8,582 nt of DNA, from positions 1-8,582 of the forward strand of contig JANXBB010000034.1 in NCBI GenBank assembly GCA_025061975.1. Direction: 5' to 3'. The stretch comes from Caldifarciminota bacterium. Lineage in GTDB: Bacteria > Hydrothermota > Tepidihabitantia > Tepidihabitantales > CAIPLT01. The notes beneath the pieces are model-generated. The model was not told the origin of the DNA. It was given only the letters and a program-made list of their open reading frames with translations, and did not search any database. This document shows positions 1-7,445 of this stretch, in pieces. Every line of letters begins with the position of its first letter. Within the stretch, counting starts at the first letter, position 1. The position numbers were made by a program, and so were the translations under genes.

Positions 1-3000
1 AAATTGTATATGCACATTGTGCTATAATTCGATATCCAATTATTGGAGATCCTGAAACCTTATACACTTATACCGAGACTTTACGCGTTGAAATTTGCGC
101 CCCAGAGACAATAGTTGGTCCAACATGGTATTCCCAATATCCTTGTAATCATAAATTTGTAGCATGGACAGAGCTTGCAGGCGATATGAATCCCGACAAC
201 GATAAAAAAGAAGTTAATTTTGCAATTGAGTACCGTGATGTCCGCCCAGTGTCAATTACAATTCCCCAAGATTCTACAAAATGGTGCACCGAATCAATCC
301 CAACGGTGACTGTCAAGAACGAAGGACATCAGTCAGAGTCATTTTGGGTATATTTCAAATCGCAGAATAATCTTGGGCAGTTGGAGTATTTAGATTCAGT
401 ATATGTTCAGAATCTCGGAGCTGGGGAACAAACAACGGTTACATTTACTAAATGGCATTTTCCGGTTTGTGCCCATACAGCAACAGTATGGACTTTTTTA
501 GATACTGATGAGAATCATTCGAACGATACTATTACAAAAGAATATGTAGTATATATGATTGATGCGGAAATCACTCAGGTGAATGCTCCCGATACAGTAA
601 TAGCTGCTCAACCATTTGAGATTACAATAACCGTGCACAATAATGGACCACATTATATATTAGAACCCGGTTGGGATATCGTCGCTATGGTGTTTAATGA
701 TCAAAATTCCTTGGTCGACGCGGAGACAATATCAGTGTCCGATCCGCTGGTATATTGTGACACTTTCACAGCTAATGTGCAGTTATATATCCCGGAACCT
801 TGTATTCATACACTACAAGTTAGTGCTATTTATCCGGATGACCAGATGCCCAATAACAACACTTACCAAAAAACGATTTACGCAGCATCAATTGATGTGC
901 ATCCGGTTGTGATAGTTGCGCCTGAGACGGTGCAGATGGGTAGTGATTTTGGTGTTGAGGTTAAGGTGCATAACAATAGTGAGCATTATGTGTTAGAGTC
1001 TGGATGGCCGGTGTATTTGAGTGATGGTGTTAGGGTTGATACTGAGTATGTGAATGTAGTGCTTATGCCTTGTGAGACGGCGAGTGTTTTCTTTACTTGG
1101 GGTTTTGAGGAGCCTTGTGAGCACACATTAACTGCGACGACGGATTATCCTGGGGATCAGAATGTAAGTAATAATGAGATTAGCAAGTCGATTGTTGTTT
1201 ATGCTTGGGATGTTCATCCGACAGCGATAAATGCTCCGTCGGTTGTGAAGGTTGGGGAGGCGTTTGATGTGGAGGTTACGGTGCATAATAATGGAGAGCA
1301 TTCGGTAGTTCCTGGTGGTTGGTATACTTATTTGGTGGTTGGTAATTTAGTGCGCGAGTCGGTGCTTGTGACGACAGAATTGGATTATTGTGAGAGTGTG
1401 GATTTAACATTTGATGATGTGGTGATATCTGAGCCTTGTAATCATGAGATAGTTGTGTGGACGGCGCTTGCTGGTGATCAGCGGCCCCAGAATGATACGA
1501 TGAGTGTGGATATTACGGTTCAGTATTATGATTGGGAGGTGACCGAGGTTTATAATTTACCGGATACGGTTACTTATTGTGAGGATATTAATCCTCATGT
1601 TGTAGTGACTAACAATGATGTGCATGTAGATATGCGTTCTGCGACGGTGTACTATTCGTGGTATCGCAATGATGTATTGGTTGATGGTGGTTCTGTAGTG
1701 ACCGATGTGATTGGTGCGGGAGAGTCTGATACGGTAGAATTTAGTTATCATCCTGATGAGCCGTGCAACTGGAGGCTTGTAGTTAGAGTGGAGGCGACAG
1801 ATGATCAGAATCCACACAACGATACAATGGCCAAAGAATTCGTGGTAAGATACTACGATGCTGAAGTTGTCGAAATCTTCAATGTTCCCGATACTGTAGA
1901 TGTTTGCAATTCAATTAACGCTAAAGTTGTAGTTCACAATAATGGTATCCATGTGCCATCTCAAACTGGTGAGATTCAATTTAAGATTTATCGTTCCCAT
2001 GATGGAATTAATTACTATGAAGTGTACAGTACATCCCAAAATGTTACTCTTGCTTGGTGCGAACCTGAAACTTTGACTTTCAATTGGCATGCTGATAGTG
2101 CATGTTGGCACAAAATTGAAGTTTATGCTAATTTCATACCAGACCATGATCCGACAAACAATTCACAAGAACACGTATTTGTGGTACGTTATCAGGATAT
2201 CGCAATTGGCAGTATCGTTGTTCCTGGTGATACCGTGATAAGTTGTAATTCAATTACACCCGTTATACAGATTATAAATAGCGGCGAACATAACAGCGAT
2301 GCTCAATGTACGGTTCGTGTGAGAATTTGGAGATACGCTACTAAACTTGATAGTCTTTGTCATATTTCACCAGATACCACCAAACAGATCGTACTTTACG
2401 ATACTTTCGTAGTAACAACAGTATCACCGGGTGTGAATTCAGTGAATATGCCTCCGATCCACTTCTATTTCGCAGATGTTTATTGGGTAGGTCATCATCA
2501 TCGGATTTCAGCAACTGTTAGTTCAACCAACGATCAAGGTCTTACAAATAATGCCACCTGGAAGAAATTTATCGTGAAAGCACGGAGTAATGATTTACAA
2601 ATTGATTACCTCGGTCTCATTCGTAGCAATCAACCATTGCCTGATTCCATCCTAACTGCAGGAACTTCGTATAATCCAATTTCAGTGGTTTCTAATTCTC
2701 CGTTCGGACCAACGGCAAGTTTCCGCACATGGTTTAAGATTACGCGAATGAAAGATAATGCTACGGTATATTCCCGCTATCTGGATCGAACACTTCTTGC
2801 AGGCCAGTATTCGTGTCTCTATTATTACTCAGGATGGGTCCCAACTGACTCTGGTTATTATCGTTGTGAAACTTGGATTGTTGCTCGTCCCGGCGTCGAC
2901 ATGATTGCCGAAAACAGCTTCAGATCCCGCGTCTATTATGTTCGTCTTACAGCTAAGCCCACATTAGTTAACGAAGGCAATATTGAAAGTGAAAATTCTA

Positions 3001-3287
3001 ATTTGCCACAAACATTTGCATTAGCACCGAATTATCCGAATCCAGTCTATACTCAAACTACAATTAAATGGCAGATTCCTGAGGCGACTCACGTGACATT
3101 GGTTATTTACGACCCAGCTGGTCGAAAAGTAGCAACACTTCTTAACGAAAGATATGAGCCCGGATATTATGAAACAAGATGGAATGGTACTGACGAGTAT
3201 GGGCGGAAAGTTCCAGCGGGAATTTACTTCTACGAGATGAAAGCGGGAAATTATTTAGCACGACGTAAGATGGTGATGTCTAAGTAA
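1..3287 (+). CDS. Large secreted/surface repeat protein, CARDB/Ig-like repeats plus C-terminal sorting domain (5' end outside window)
   Basis: The frame is open from base 3 (first complete codon) to TAA at 3285-3287, giving 1094 visible residues. The Met codon at 186 lies inside a repeat: the residues around it (LAGD.NP.ND) match the same position of a later repeat (LAGDQRPQND), so the real start is upstream of the window. The visible part has about eight tandem beta-rich units of roughly 107-130 residues. Each has a VHNNG.H-like motif early and a (E)PC.H ... DQ.P.NNT motif at the end, which resembles CARDB/Ig-like adhesion repeats. The last 94 or so residues start FALAPNYPNP and end with a G.Y..RRKM.. 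strand; this is the FlgD-like/type IX secretion type A sorting domain that sends proteins to the cell surface. The regular Cys pairs also suit an exported, disulphide-bonded protein. No ligand or enzyme domain is visible. Its role is probably adhesive or structural (inference). Codon use changes sharply in the middle (see 893-1800). Confidence 0.88.
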   Translation, partial: IVYAHCAIIRYPIIGDPETLYTYTETLRVEICAPETIVGPTWYSQYPCNHKFVAWTELAGDMNPDNDKKEVNFAIEYRDVRPVSITIPQDSTKWCTESIPTVTVKNEGHQSESFWVYFKSQNNLGQLEYLDSVYVQNLGAGEQTTVTFTKWHFPVCAHTATVWTFLDTDENHSNDTITKEYVVYMIDAEITQVNAPDTVIAAQPFEITITVHNNGPHYILEPGWDIVAMVFNDQNSLVDAETISVSDPLVYCDTFTANVQLYIPEPCIHTLQVSAIYPDDQMPNNNTYQKTIYAASIDVHPVVIVAPETVQMGSDFGVEVKVHNNSEHYVLESGWPVYLSDGVRVDTEYVNVVLMPCETASVFFTWGFEEPCEHTLTATTDYPGDQNVSNNEISKSIVVYAWDVHPTAINAPSVVKVGEAFDVEVTVHNNGEHSVVPGGWYTYLVVGNLVRESVLVTTELDYCESVDLTFDDVVISEPCNHEIVVWTALAGDQRPQNDTMSVDITVQYYDWEVTEVYNLPDTVTYCEDINPHVVVTNNDVHVDMRSATVYYSWYRNDVLVDGGSVVTDVIGAGESDTVEFSYHPDEPCNWRLVVRVEATDDQNPHNDTMAKEFVVRYYDAEVVEIFNVPDTVDVCNSINAKVVVHNNGIHVPSQTGEIQFKIYRSHDGINYYEVYSTSQNVTLAWCEPETLTFNWHADSACWHKIEVYANFIPDHDPTNNSQEHVFVVRYQDIAIGSIVVPGDTVISCNSITPVIQIINSGEHNSDAQCTVRVRIWRYATKLDSLCHISPDTTKQIVLYDTFVVTTVSPGVNSVNMPPIHFYFADVYWVGHHHRISATVSSTNDQGLTNNATWKKFIVKARSNDLQIDYLGLIRSNQPLPDSILTAGTSYNPISVVSNSPFGPTASFRTWFKITRMKDNATVYSRYLDRTLLAGQYSCLYYYSGWVPTDSGYYRCETWIVARPGVDMIAENSFRSRVYYVRLTAKPTLVNEGNIESENSNLPQTFALAPNYPNPVYTQTTIKWQIPEATHVTLVIYDPAGRKVATLLNERYEPGYYETRWNGTDEYGRKVPAGIYFYEMKAGNYLARRKMVMSK
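234..2960 (+). repeat. Tandem protein-level repeat array (about eight Ig-like units)
   Basis: By protein pattern the units run about 234-554, 555-884, 885-1205, 1206-1529, 1530-1856, 1857-2192, 2193-2585 and a diverged 2586-2960. A partial unit lies before 234. Unit starts share D(V/A/W)xxxxI/V..P(D/E)(T/S)V. The middle of each has (V/I)HNN(G/S).H and the end has C.H....A..P.DQ.P.NN. DNA identity between units is modest. The closest visible pair is in units three and four: 964-987 and 1278-1301 share most bases around GTGCATAA.AAT. The array is therefore old or diverged, not a fresh tandem duplication. The last two units are longer and less regular. Boundaries are approximate to a few codons. 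Confidence 0.8.
893..1800 (+). other. Intragenic block of G-rich, C-poor DNA with switched codon use
   Basis: This covers repeat units three to five of the surface-protein gene. By hand count, Glu is GAG in 23 of 25 codons here, against 9 of 19 upstream and 5 of 21 downstream. In bases 901-1080 I count 64 G and 18 C, while 2041-2220 has 37 G and 34 C. The right border is abrupt, near 1800, within the GATGATCAG...CACAAC motif of a unit end; the left border, near 893, is at the start of a unit. The reading frame runs through both borders unbroken. Transfer or recombination of a repeat cassette from a differently biased paralogue is the simplest explanation, but this is inference. Confidence 0.7.
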
Positions 3288-3310
3288 AACCAAATAAGAA
3301 CGCGGCTTTT

Positions 3311-3344
3311 GGGGGCTTGCGCCGAAGAGCAAGCCCCCCTTTTT
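3311..3344 (+). terminator. Rho-independent terminator of the surface-protein gene
   Basis: A perfect 10-bp stem, GGGGGCTTGC (3311-3320) with GCAAGCCCCC (3329-3338), encloses an 8-nt loop and is followed by CTTTTTATTT. It lies 23 nt after the stop codon at 3287. On the minus strand the same hairpin is followed by AAAAG with no T run, so it should stop plus-strand transcription much better than messages from the converging exporter operon. Confidence 0.92.
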
Positions 3345-3356
3345 ATTTAAATCTAA

Positions 3357-5114
3357 TCAAACTAAACCTTCTAAATCTTTTTCTAACAACTGTCGCCGAT
3401 AAAGTTTAAAATAAAGTCCATGTTTTTTAAGCAATTCGTTGTGGTTTCCAAATTCTACAATTTCCCCTTTATCTAATACATAGATATAATCACAAAATGC
3501 GAGAACTGATAATCGATGTGAAACAATAATTAGGGTTTTTATTATTTGTGATGCAATAAGAGTTTTTATAATTATCTGTTCGGTATGAGCATCTAAATTA
3601 GATGTTGCATCGTCCAAAATCAAAATTTGCGGATTTGTGATTAAAGCACGTGCCAAAGCAACTTTTTGTTTCTGCCCACCTGAAAGTGTAATCCCTTTTG
3701 AGCCTAATTTTTCATAGATGCCGTTAGGAAAATTTTTAATGTCCTCTTTTAATTGAGAGATTTCTATTATATTTTCCAGCATATTGTCATCGATCCGAGT
3801 ATTACTTTCAAAAACAATGTTATTATATATCGTATCCGAGAACAAAGAAGCTTCTTGAGGAACATAACCGAAAATTTTCCGCAATGATTCAAAGGGTAAT
3901 GTTGAATAAGAGCAACCGTCAAGTAGAATATCGCCTTCTTGGGGCTCAATAAGTTTTAAAAGGAGTCTTATAAGTGTTGTTTTACCGCTGGCAACTGTGC
4001 CTACAATACCGATCTTTTTGCCGCACGGAATTTCTAAAAAAATTTTTTTAACTGCCGGTAAGTTTGCTCCAGGATACCAATAACTTATATTCCTAAATTC
4101 AATTTTATCTTGGAAATTTATTGGTTTTTCTGTTTTAAGTGCTAGCATAGTTACATCAGGAGAGATGTTTATGATTTGAGCCAAACGATCTTCTTGAGCT
4201 TGAGCTCGCCGACTTACAACAAAGAAATTACCGATATCAAACATGGGCGTAAGAAGCATTGACACATAAGCATAAAAAGCCACAAAAGAACCCAAAGTTA
4301 ACTTTTCTTTTATAAAGAAAATTCCACCGACCCAAAGTATTAACAAAACACTTATTTCAGCTAGAGCCATTCCCAAAAGATTAATTTTTGTTTCAGCCTT
4401 AATGACACCAAACGCACCTTTTATACGCTCAAGTAAAATTCGGTGAAACATTTGAGAATTAAAATCTTCGGCGGCGTAAGATTTAATAATTTTTATTCCC
4501 TGAAAACTTGATTCAAGAAAGCTATTAGTCTCAGAAATTTTTTCCCGCCAGCTGCGGTAAACACGATAAACTAGCGGGCCATATTTTATCCATAACACTA
4601 CAATAATGCTCCCGGGAAGTATTGTAATTAAGGTTAAAACAGGGTTTAACCTAACAAGGACAATTAAGGCAATCACAATCGTAAAAATTCCCTCAACAGG
4701 CCGAAAAATTCCTGAACAGGCAAACCATGCAAGTTCTGACAAGTCTTGATCGAGACGTTCGATAATGTCACCAGGAGAATATTTGTTAGTAAAAGTGACT
4801 CCTAAGTTTAATATGTGCTGGTAAATTTTATTTCGGGTAGTTTGAGCAAATTGTTCGTTAGTTCGCCCCCGAAGAAATGGCAACGCGACGGATATTGCAG
4901 CACGTGCTACTCCCAAAAAACCCAAAATAACGATATATTTTATAAATACTCCCCGAGCTAAAGAATTTTTTATGCCATCAATTATAAGCTTTAAGAGATA
5001 TGGAAAAGAAAGCGAGACAAGAGTACTGATTAACGAAACAACTAGAAGAAAAATCAACCTTCTTTTGTGAGCTTGCCAAAACGAACGCACCAGAGGATAG
5101 CTGTCAGGCTTCAT
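3357..5114 (-). CDS. Heterodimeric ABC exporter, degenerate-site half-transporter (TM287/BmrC-like)
   Basis: This 585-residue half-transporter has six predicted membrane helices (about 19-45, 57-80, 138-154, 158-176, 245-268, 274-296) followed by a nucleotide-binding domain. The A-loop aromatics are near Y345/Y347. Walker A is GTVASGKT (372-379), Q-loop Gln is 420, the signature is a normal LSGGQ (477-481), Walker B is ILILDD (497-502), the D-loop is SNLD (505-508), and the switch His is 533. Asp502 replaces the catalytic Glu, the hallmark of the inactive-site subunit in heterodimeric exporters such as TM287/288 and BmrCD. Walker A also has Ala375 where the motif normally has Gly. The ATG overlaps the stop of the upstream subunit gene (TAATG), with an AAGGGG ribosome site 7 nt before it, so translation is probably coupled. 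Substrate unknown: drug, lipid or peptide export are all possible. Confidence 0.96.
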   Translation of the reverse strand: MKPDSYPLVRSFWQAHKRRLIFLLVVSLISTLVSLSFPYLLKLIIDGIKNSLARGVFIKYIVILGFLGVARAAISVALPFLRGRTNEQFAQTTRNKIYQHILNLGVTFTNKYSPGDIIERLDQDLSELAWFACSGIFRPVEGIFTIVIALIVLVRLNPVLTLITILPGSIIVVLWIKYGPLVYRVYRSWREKISETNSFLESSFQGIKIIKSYAAEDFNSQMFHRILLERIKGAFGVIKAETKINLLGMALAEISVLLILWVGGIFFIKEKLTLGSFVAFYAYVSMLLTPMFDIGNFFVVSRRAQAQEDRLAQIINISPDVTMLALKTEKPINFQDKIEFRNISYWYPGANLPAVKKIFLEIPCGKKIGIVGTVASGKTTLIRLLLKLIEPQEGDILLDGCSYSTLPFESLRKIFGYVPQEASLFSDTIYNNIVFESNTRIDDNMLENIIEISQLKEDIKNFPNGIYEKLGSKGITLSGGQKQKVALARALITNPQILILDDATSNLDAHTEQIIIKTLIASQIIKTLIIVSHRLSVLAFCDYIYVLDKGEIVEFGNHNELLKKHGLYFKLYRRQLLEKDLEGLV

Positions 5115-6925
5115 TACGATACCCCTTCTTTACTTAAAAACTGCAAACGGTATAACCGATAATAATGACCACGTCGCGAAAGTAATTCGTTGTGGGTGCC
5201 TTCCTCAACAATTTTGCCGCGGTGTAGGACAATAAGCCGTGAAAGTTTCTGAATGGTTGCTAAACGATGTGCGATAACAATTGCAGTTCGTCCATAAAGA
5301 AGTTTTTGAAGTCCTTCTTGAATTAAATGTTCAGTGTGCGGGTCAATTGAAGAAGTTGCTTCATCCAAAATTAAAATTTCTGGATCACGAACTAAAGCCC
5401 GTACAAACGAGAGTAGTTGGCGTTCACCAAGCGAAAGGTTAATACCTGCTTGAATAAGATCAGTGTTATAACCTTGAGGTAACCGGAGAATGTTTTCTTC
5501 AATGCCCATAAGCTGTACCGCAGTTGCGATTTTTTCAAACGAAATCGTAGAATCAAATAGACGAATGTTATCTAAAACCGTTCCTGGGAACAACACAATA
5601 TCTTGAGGAACATAGCCAATTCGTCGCCGGAGTGTAGTGTTATTTAACTCTTTAATGTCTATTCCATCAAGTAAGATTCTCCCTTTTTGTGGTGTGTAAA
5701 ATTTTAAAAGTAAACTGACAATTGAGGTCTTGCCACTTCCAGTAAGTCCAACAAGAGCAATTTTTTCGCCTTCGTTAACATAAAAATTAATGTTTTCTAA
5801 AACCCAGTCCGGATTTTCAGGGTTCTTATCTTGATAATGTAAATAAACATTCTCAAAAACAATTTTAGGAAAAGCGGTCCTTGGAGACACTAATATTTGT
5901 AATGCGTTAGGTTCTGACTCTAAAAGAGATATTTCGTAAATTCGTTCGGTTGACGCCATAGCCCGTTCAATAACATTTAATTGATCAGATAAGCCCCGAA
6001 TGGGCATAAAGAGTCGCGTAATGTAATTGGCAAAGAGAAAAAGTGTCCCAATAGTTATATACCCATTTAGAGCCCAAAGACCTCCGATACCTAACACTAA
6101 TACCAGTCCTAAAACTTCACCGAAATCTACTAAAAACCAAATCCGATACCACAATGACATACCCTCGAGTTCTTTTTTGTATTTTTCGTAATTTAGTTGC
6201 GCCATCTTGGAGTAAGCATAGTTTTTCTTAAGGAATGCTTGGAGCACCAAAAGATTTTGAATGGTTTCATTAAGAAAATTGTTGATTTCAGCAACCCTTT
6301 TTCGAATTTCTAAATAAACCGCACGAACGTGACGTTCAAACCAACTGAACGCATAAACAAACGGTGGCAGAATAAGAAAGACAACTAAGAAAAGTTTATA
6401 ATTAACGACTGCCATAACAATAAGCATCCCTATAAGCAATACTAAATCTTGCACAAGAACTACTGCAGTATTGGTGAATAAGTTTTTTATTGCCTCAGCG
6501 TCAGAATCAATTCGCGTAATAAGCCGACCGGGCGGATTTTTGTCGAAGAATTTCATCGGTAGACGTAAAATATGATTATAGAGATTTTCTTTAATTAATG
6601 CAGTAGCTTCTTCTCCAACATAACCTAAAAGCAATCGTTGGCGATAATTTAAAACAAATATTATAACCTGCAAGAAAAGATACACTAATGTAGTATAAAA
6701 AAGTCCCCGTAGGTCTTTTTGAGGTAGGTTAACATCGATTGCCCGCTTTAGAAGCAACGGGCTTAAAACACCAAGTCCGGTAGTTACAAGCAACAGAAAT
6801 AGAGACAAAATTATTTTCGTGCTAAATCGCCGAAAATAAGGCAAAAGAAACTTAACTAAACTTTTTGTGGCATATTTTTTTCTTTGGGGCCCTTCAGATT
6901 CTAAAAACAGTTCGCTATTAAACAT
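5114..6925 (-). CDS. Heterodimeric ABC exporter, catalytic half-transporter (TM288/BmrD-like)
   Basis: This 603-residue partner is the first gene of the operon. It has an N-terminal elbow, six predicted membrane helices (about 36-60, 74-96, 152-174, 177-196, 262-288, 291-310), then the ATPase domain. Visible motifs are Walker A GLTGSGKT (393-400), Q-loop Gln441, signature LSLGE (497-501) instead of LSGGQ, Walker B ILILDE (517-522) with the catalytic Glu522, D-loop SSID (525-528), and switch His553. In the head-to-tail dimer its intact Walker A/B pairs with the LSGGQ of the 585-residue partner to make the working site. Its altered signature faces the partner's degenerate Walker motifs. The ATG at 6923-6925 has no Shine-Dalgarno sequence, but a promoter lies immediately upstream. 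The family exports drugs, lipids or peptides; the substrate cannot be read from sequence. Confidence 0.96.
   Translation of the reverse strand: MFNSELFLESEGPQRKKYATKSLVKFLLPYFRRFSTKIILSLFLLLVTTGLGVLSPLLLKRAIDVNLPQKDLRGLFYTTLVYLFLQVIIFVLNYRQRLLLGYVGEEATALIKENLYNHILRLPMKFFDKNPPGRLITRIDSDAEAIKNLFTNTAVVLVQDLVLLIGMLIVMAVVNYKLFLVVFLILPPFVYAFSWFERHVRAVYLEIRKRVAEINNFLNETIQNLLVLQAFLKKNYAYSKMAQLNYEKYKKELEGMSLWYRIWFLVDFGEVLGLVLVLGIGGLWALNGYITIGTLFLFANYITRLFMPIRGLSDQLNVIERAMASTERIYEISLLESEPNALQILVSPRTAFPKIVFENVYLHYQDKNPENPDWVLENINFYVNEGEKIALVGLTGSGKTSIVSLLLKFYTPQKGRILLDGIDIKELNNTTLRRRIGYVPQDIVLFPGTVLDNIRLFDSTISFEKIATAVQLMGIEENILRLPQGYNTDLIQAGINLSLGERQLLSFVRALVRDPEILILDEATSSIDPHTEHLIQEGLQKLLYGRTAIVIAHRLATIQKLSRLIVLHRGKIVEEGTHNELLSRRGHYYRLYRLQFLSKEGVS
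5122..5127 (-). promoter_or_regulatory. Ribosome binding site for the downstream exporter subunit
   Basis: On the minus strand AAGGGG stands 7 nt before the ATG at 5112-5114, inside the last codons of the upstream gene. With the one-base TAATG overlap it supports this start and suggests coupled translation, giving roughly equal amounts of the two subunits. Confidence 0.65.
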
Positions 6926-6940
6926 AAATTAATCAAATCT

Positions 6941-6968
6941 ATTATAAATAGCAATTTAAAAAATTCAA
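6941..6968 (-). promoter_or_regulatory. Predicted sigma70-type promoter of the ABC exporter operon
   Basis: On the minus strand TTGAAT (6963-6968) and a perfect TATAAT (6941-6946) are separated by 16 bp. Transcription should begin near 6934, only about 9 nt before the ATG at 6925. The lack of a Shine-Dalgarno sequence fits such a short leader. In A+T-rich DNA a chance TATAAT is possible. Confidence 0.55.
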
Positions 6969-6998
6969 TACGCACCTCTTTAGCCCTAATTGGCTTGA

Positions 6999-7445
6999 AA
7001 AACTCCCCCACGAAATTATTGTTGTCTGTCTAATAAAAAATGCCCCGGAAACCCAAATCCGATAATTAAAAAAAGAGAAAAACTAAATTCTTATTTGATT
7101 TTAGTTCTTGAAAATCAAAAAGTTATTAAAAATTTACCGCCAGACAGCCCCATGGACCGTCTAGGGGAGATTTTGGGTGATTTAAACAACGACATTGAGT
7201 GGAATTTTGTAAATTTTTACTTTAGGTTTTAAACGATAAAGTTAAGCGAAAAAATTGGGGTTTTGTTTTTTACTGATATAAAAGAAAGATTTTCGGTTTT
7301 CAATTTAATTAACCTTAAGGGAGATTTTTGGAGACTTCAAGCGAGAGTGCAATTTGCACTTTAGAATTTGTTTGTGGTCATGATCGTAATAAAGATAAGC
7401 TTTAAAAATAAGGTAGTAACAGTTATGATCACTCAATTATGTCAA
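6999..7445 (+). pseudogene. Possible decayed or cryptic plus-strand gene remnant (unrecognised)
   Basis: In the frame of base 6999 there are 149 codons with only two internal stops (TAA at 7230, TAG at 7362) before TAA at 7446. In DNA that is about two-thirds A+T, a stop is expected roughly every 14 codons, so about ten would be usual. The first open part (77 codons, 6999-7229) has no ATG until 7152; TTG at 7095 or CTG at 7026 could start it, but none has a ribosome site. From 7152 the translation reads MDRLGEILGDLNND and so on, with ordinary mixed amino-acid content. The second open part (7233-7361) includes FTDIKERF and DFWRLQARV. The final codons overlap the antisense end of the DUF488 gene. 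I recognise no family. It may be an old gene with stop mutations, or chance. Confidence 0.3.
7346..7360. repeat. Perfect 15-nt palindrome, possible operator
   Basis: AGTGCAATTTGCACT has 7-bp arms (AGTGCAA/TTGCACT) around a single central base. No T run follows on either strand, so it is not a normal terminator. It lies about 70 bp past the DUF488 stop and about 400 bp upstream of the exporter start. A dimeric regulator site is conceivable; its function is unknown. Confidence 0.4.

Larger units (their letters stand above)
6926..7428. other. Gene-poor interval between the exporter and DUF488 operons
   Basis: About 500 bases contain no gene I can name. The interval holds the exporter promoter at its left end, a plus-strand frame with unusually few stops (6999-7445), a G/C-rich patch at 7137-7167 in otherwise A+T-rich DNA, an imperfect direct repeat (7165-7192 and 7319-7346) and a perfect palindrome at 7346-7360. 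No convincing terminator for the DUF488 gene was found just after its stop at 7429. Confidence 0.6.

Noticed and set aside
186..188. ATG as start of the surface-protein gene
   Set aside because: The frame is open further upstream and the residues on both sides belong to one repeat unit; there is also no ribosome site before it.
697..912. Short open frame on the plus strand inside the surface-protein gene
   Set aside because: It overlaps a clearly coding frame and its translation has no family features; it is a shadow.
1557..2147. Two antisense open frames within the surface-protein gene
   Set aside because: Their translations look like reversed repeat codons, and the sense strand has clear domain motifs throughout.
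3300..3356. Bidirectional terminator serving the exporter operon as well
   Set aside because: On the minus strand the hairpin is followed by AAAAG with no T run, so only the plus-strand role is supported.
3767..3949. Alternative minus-strand frame within the ABC ATPase domain
   Set aside because: It overlaps the Q-loop to Walker A coding region of the exporter and has no start signal of its own.
7141..7167. G/C-rich patch as a structured RNA or terminator
   Set aside because: Short arms (AGAC/GTCT and CCCC/GGGG) can pair but compete with each other and leave mismatches; there is no T run and no known RNA motif.
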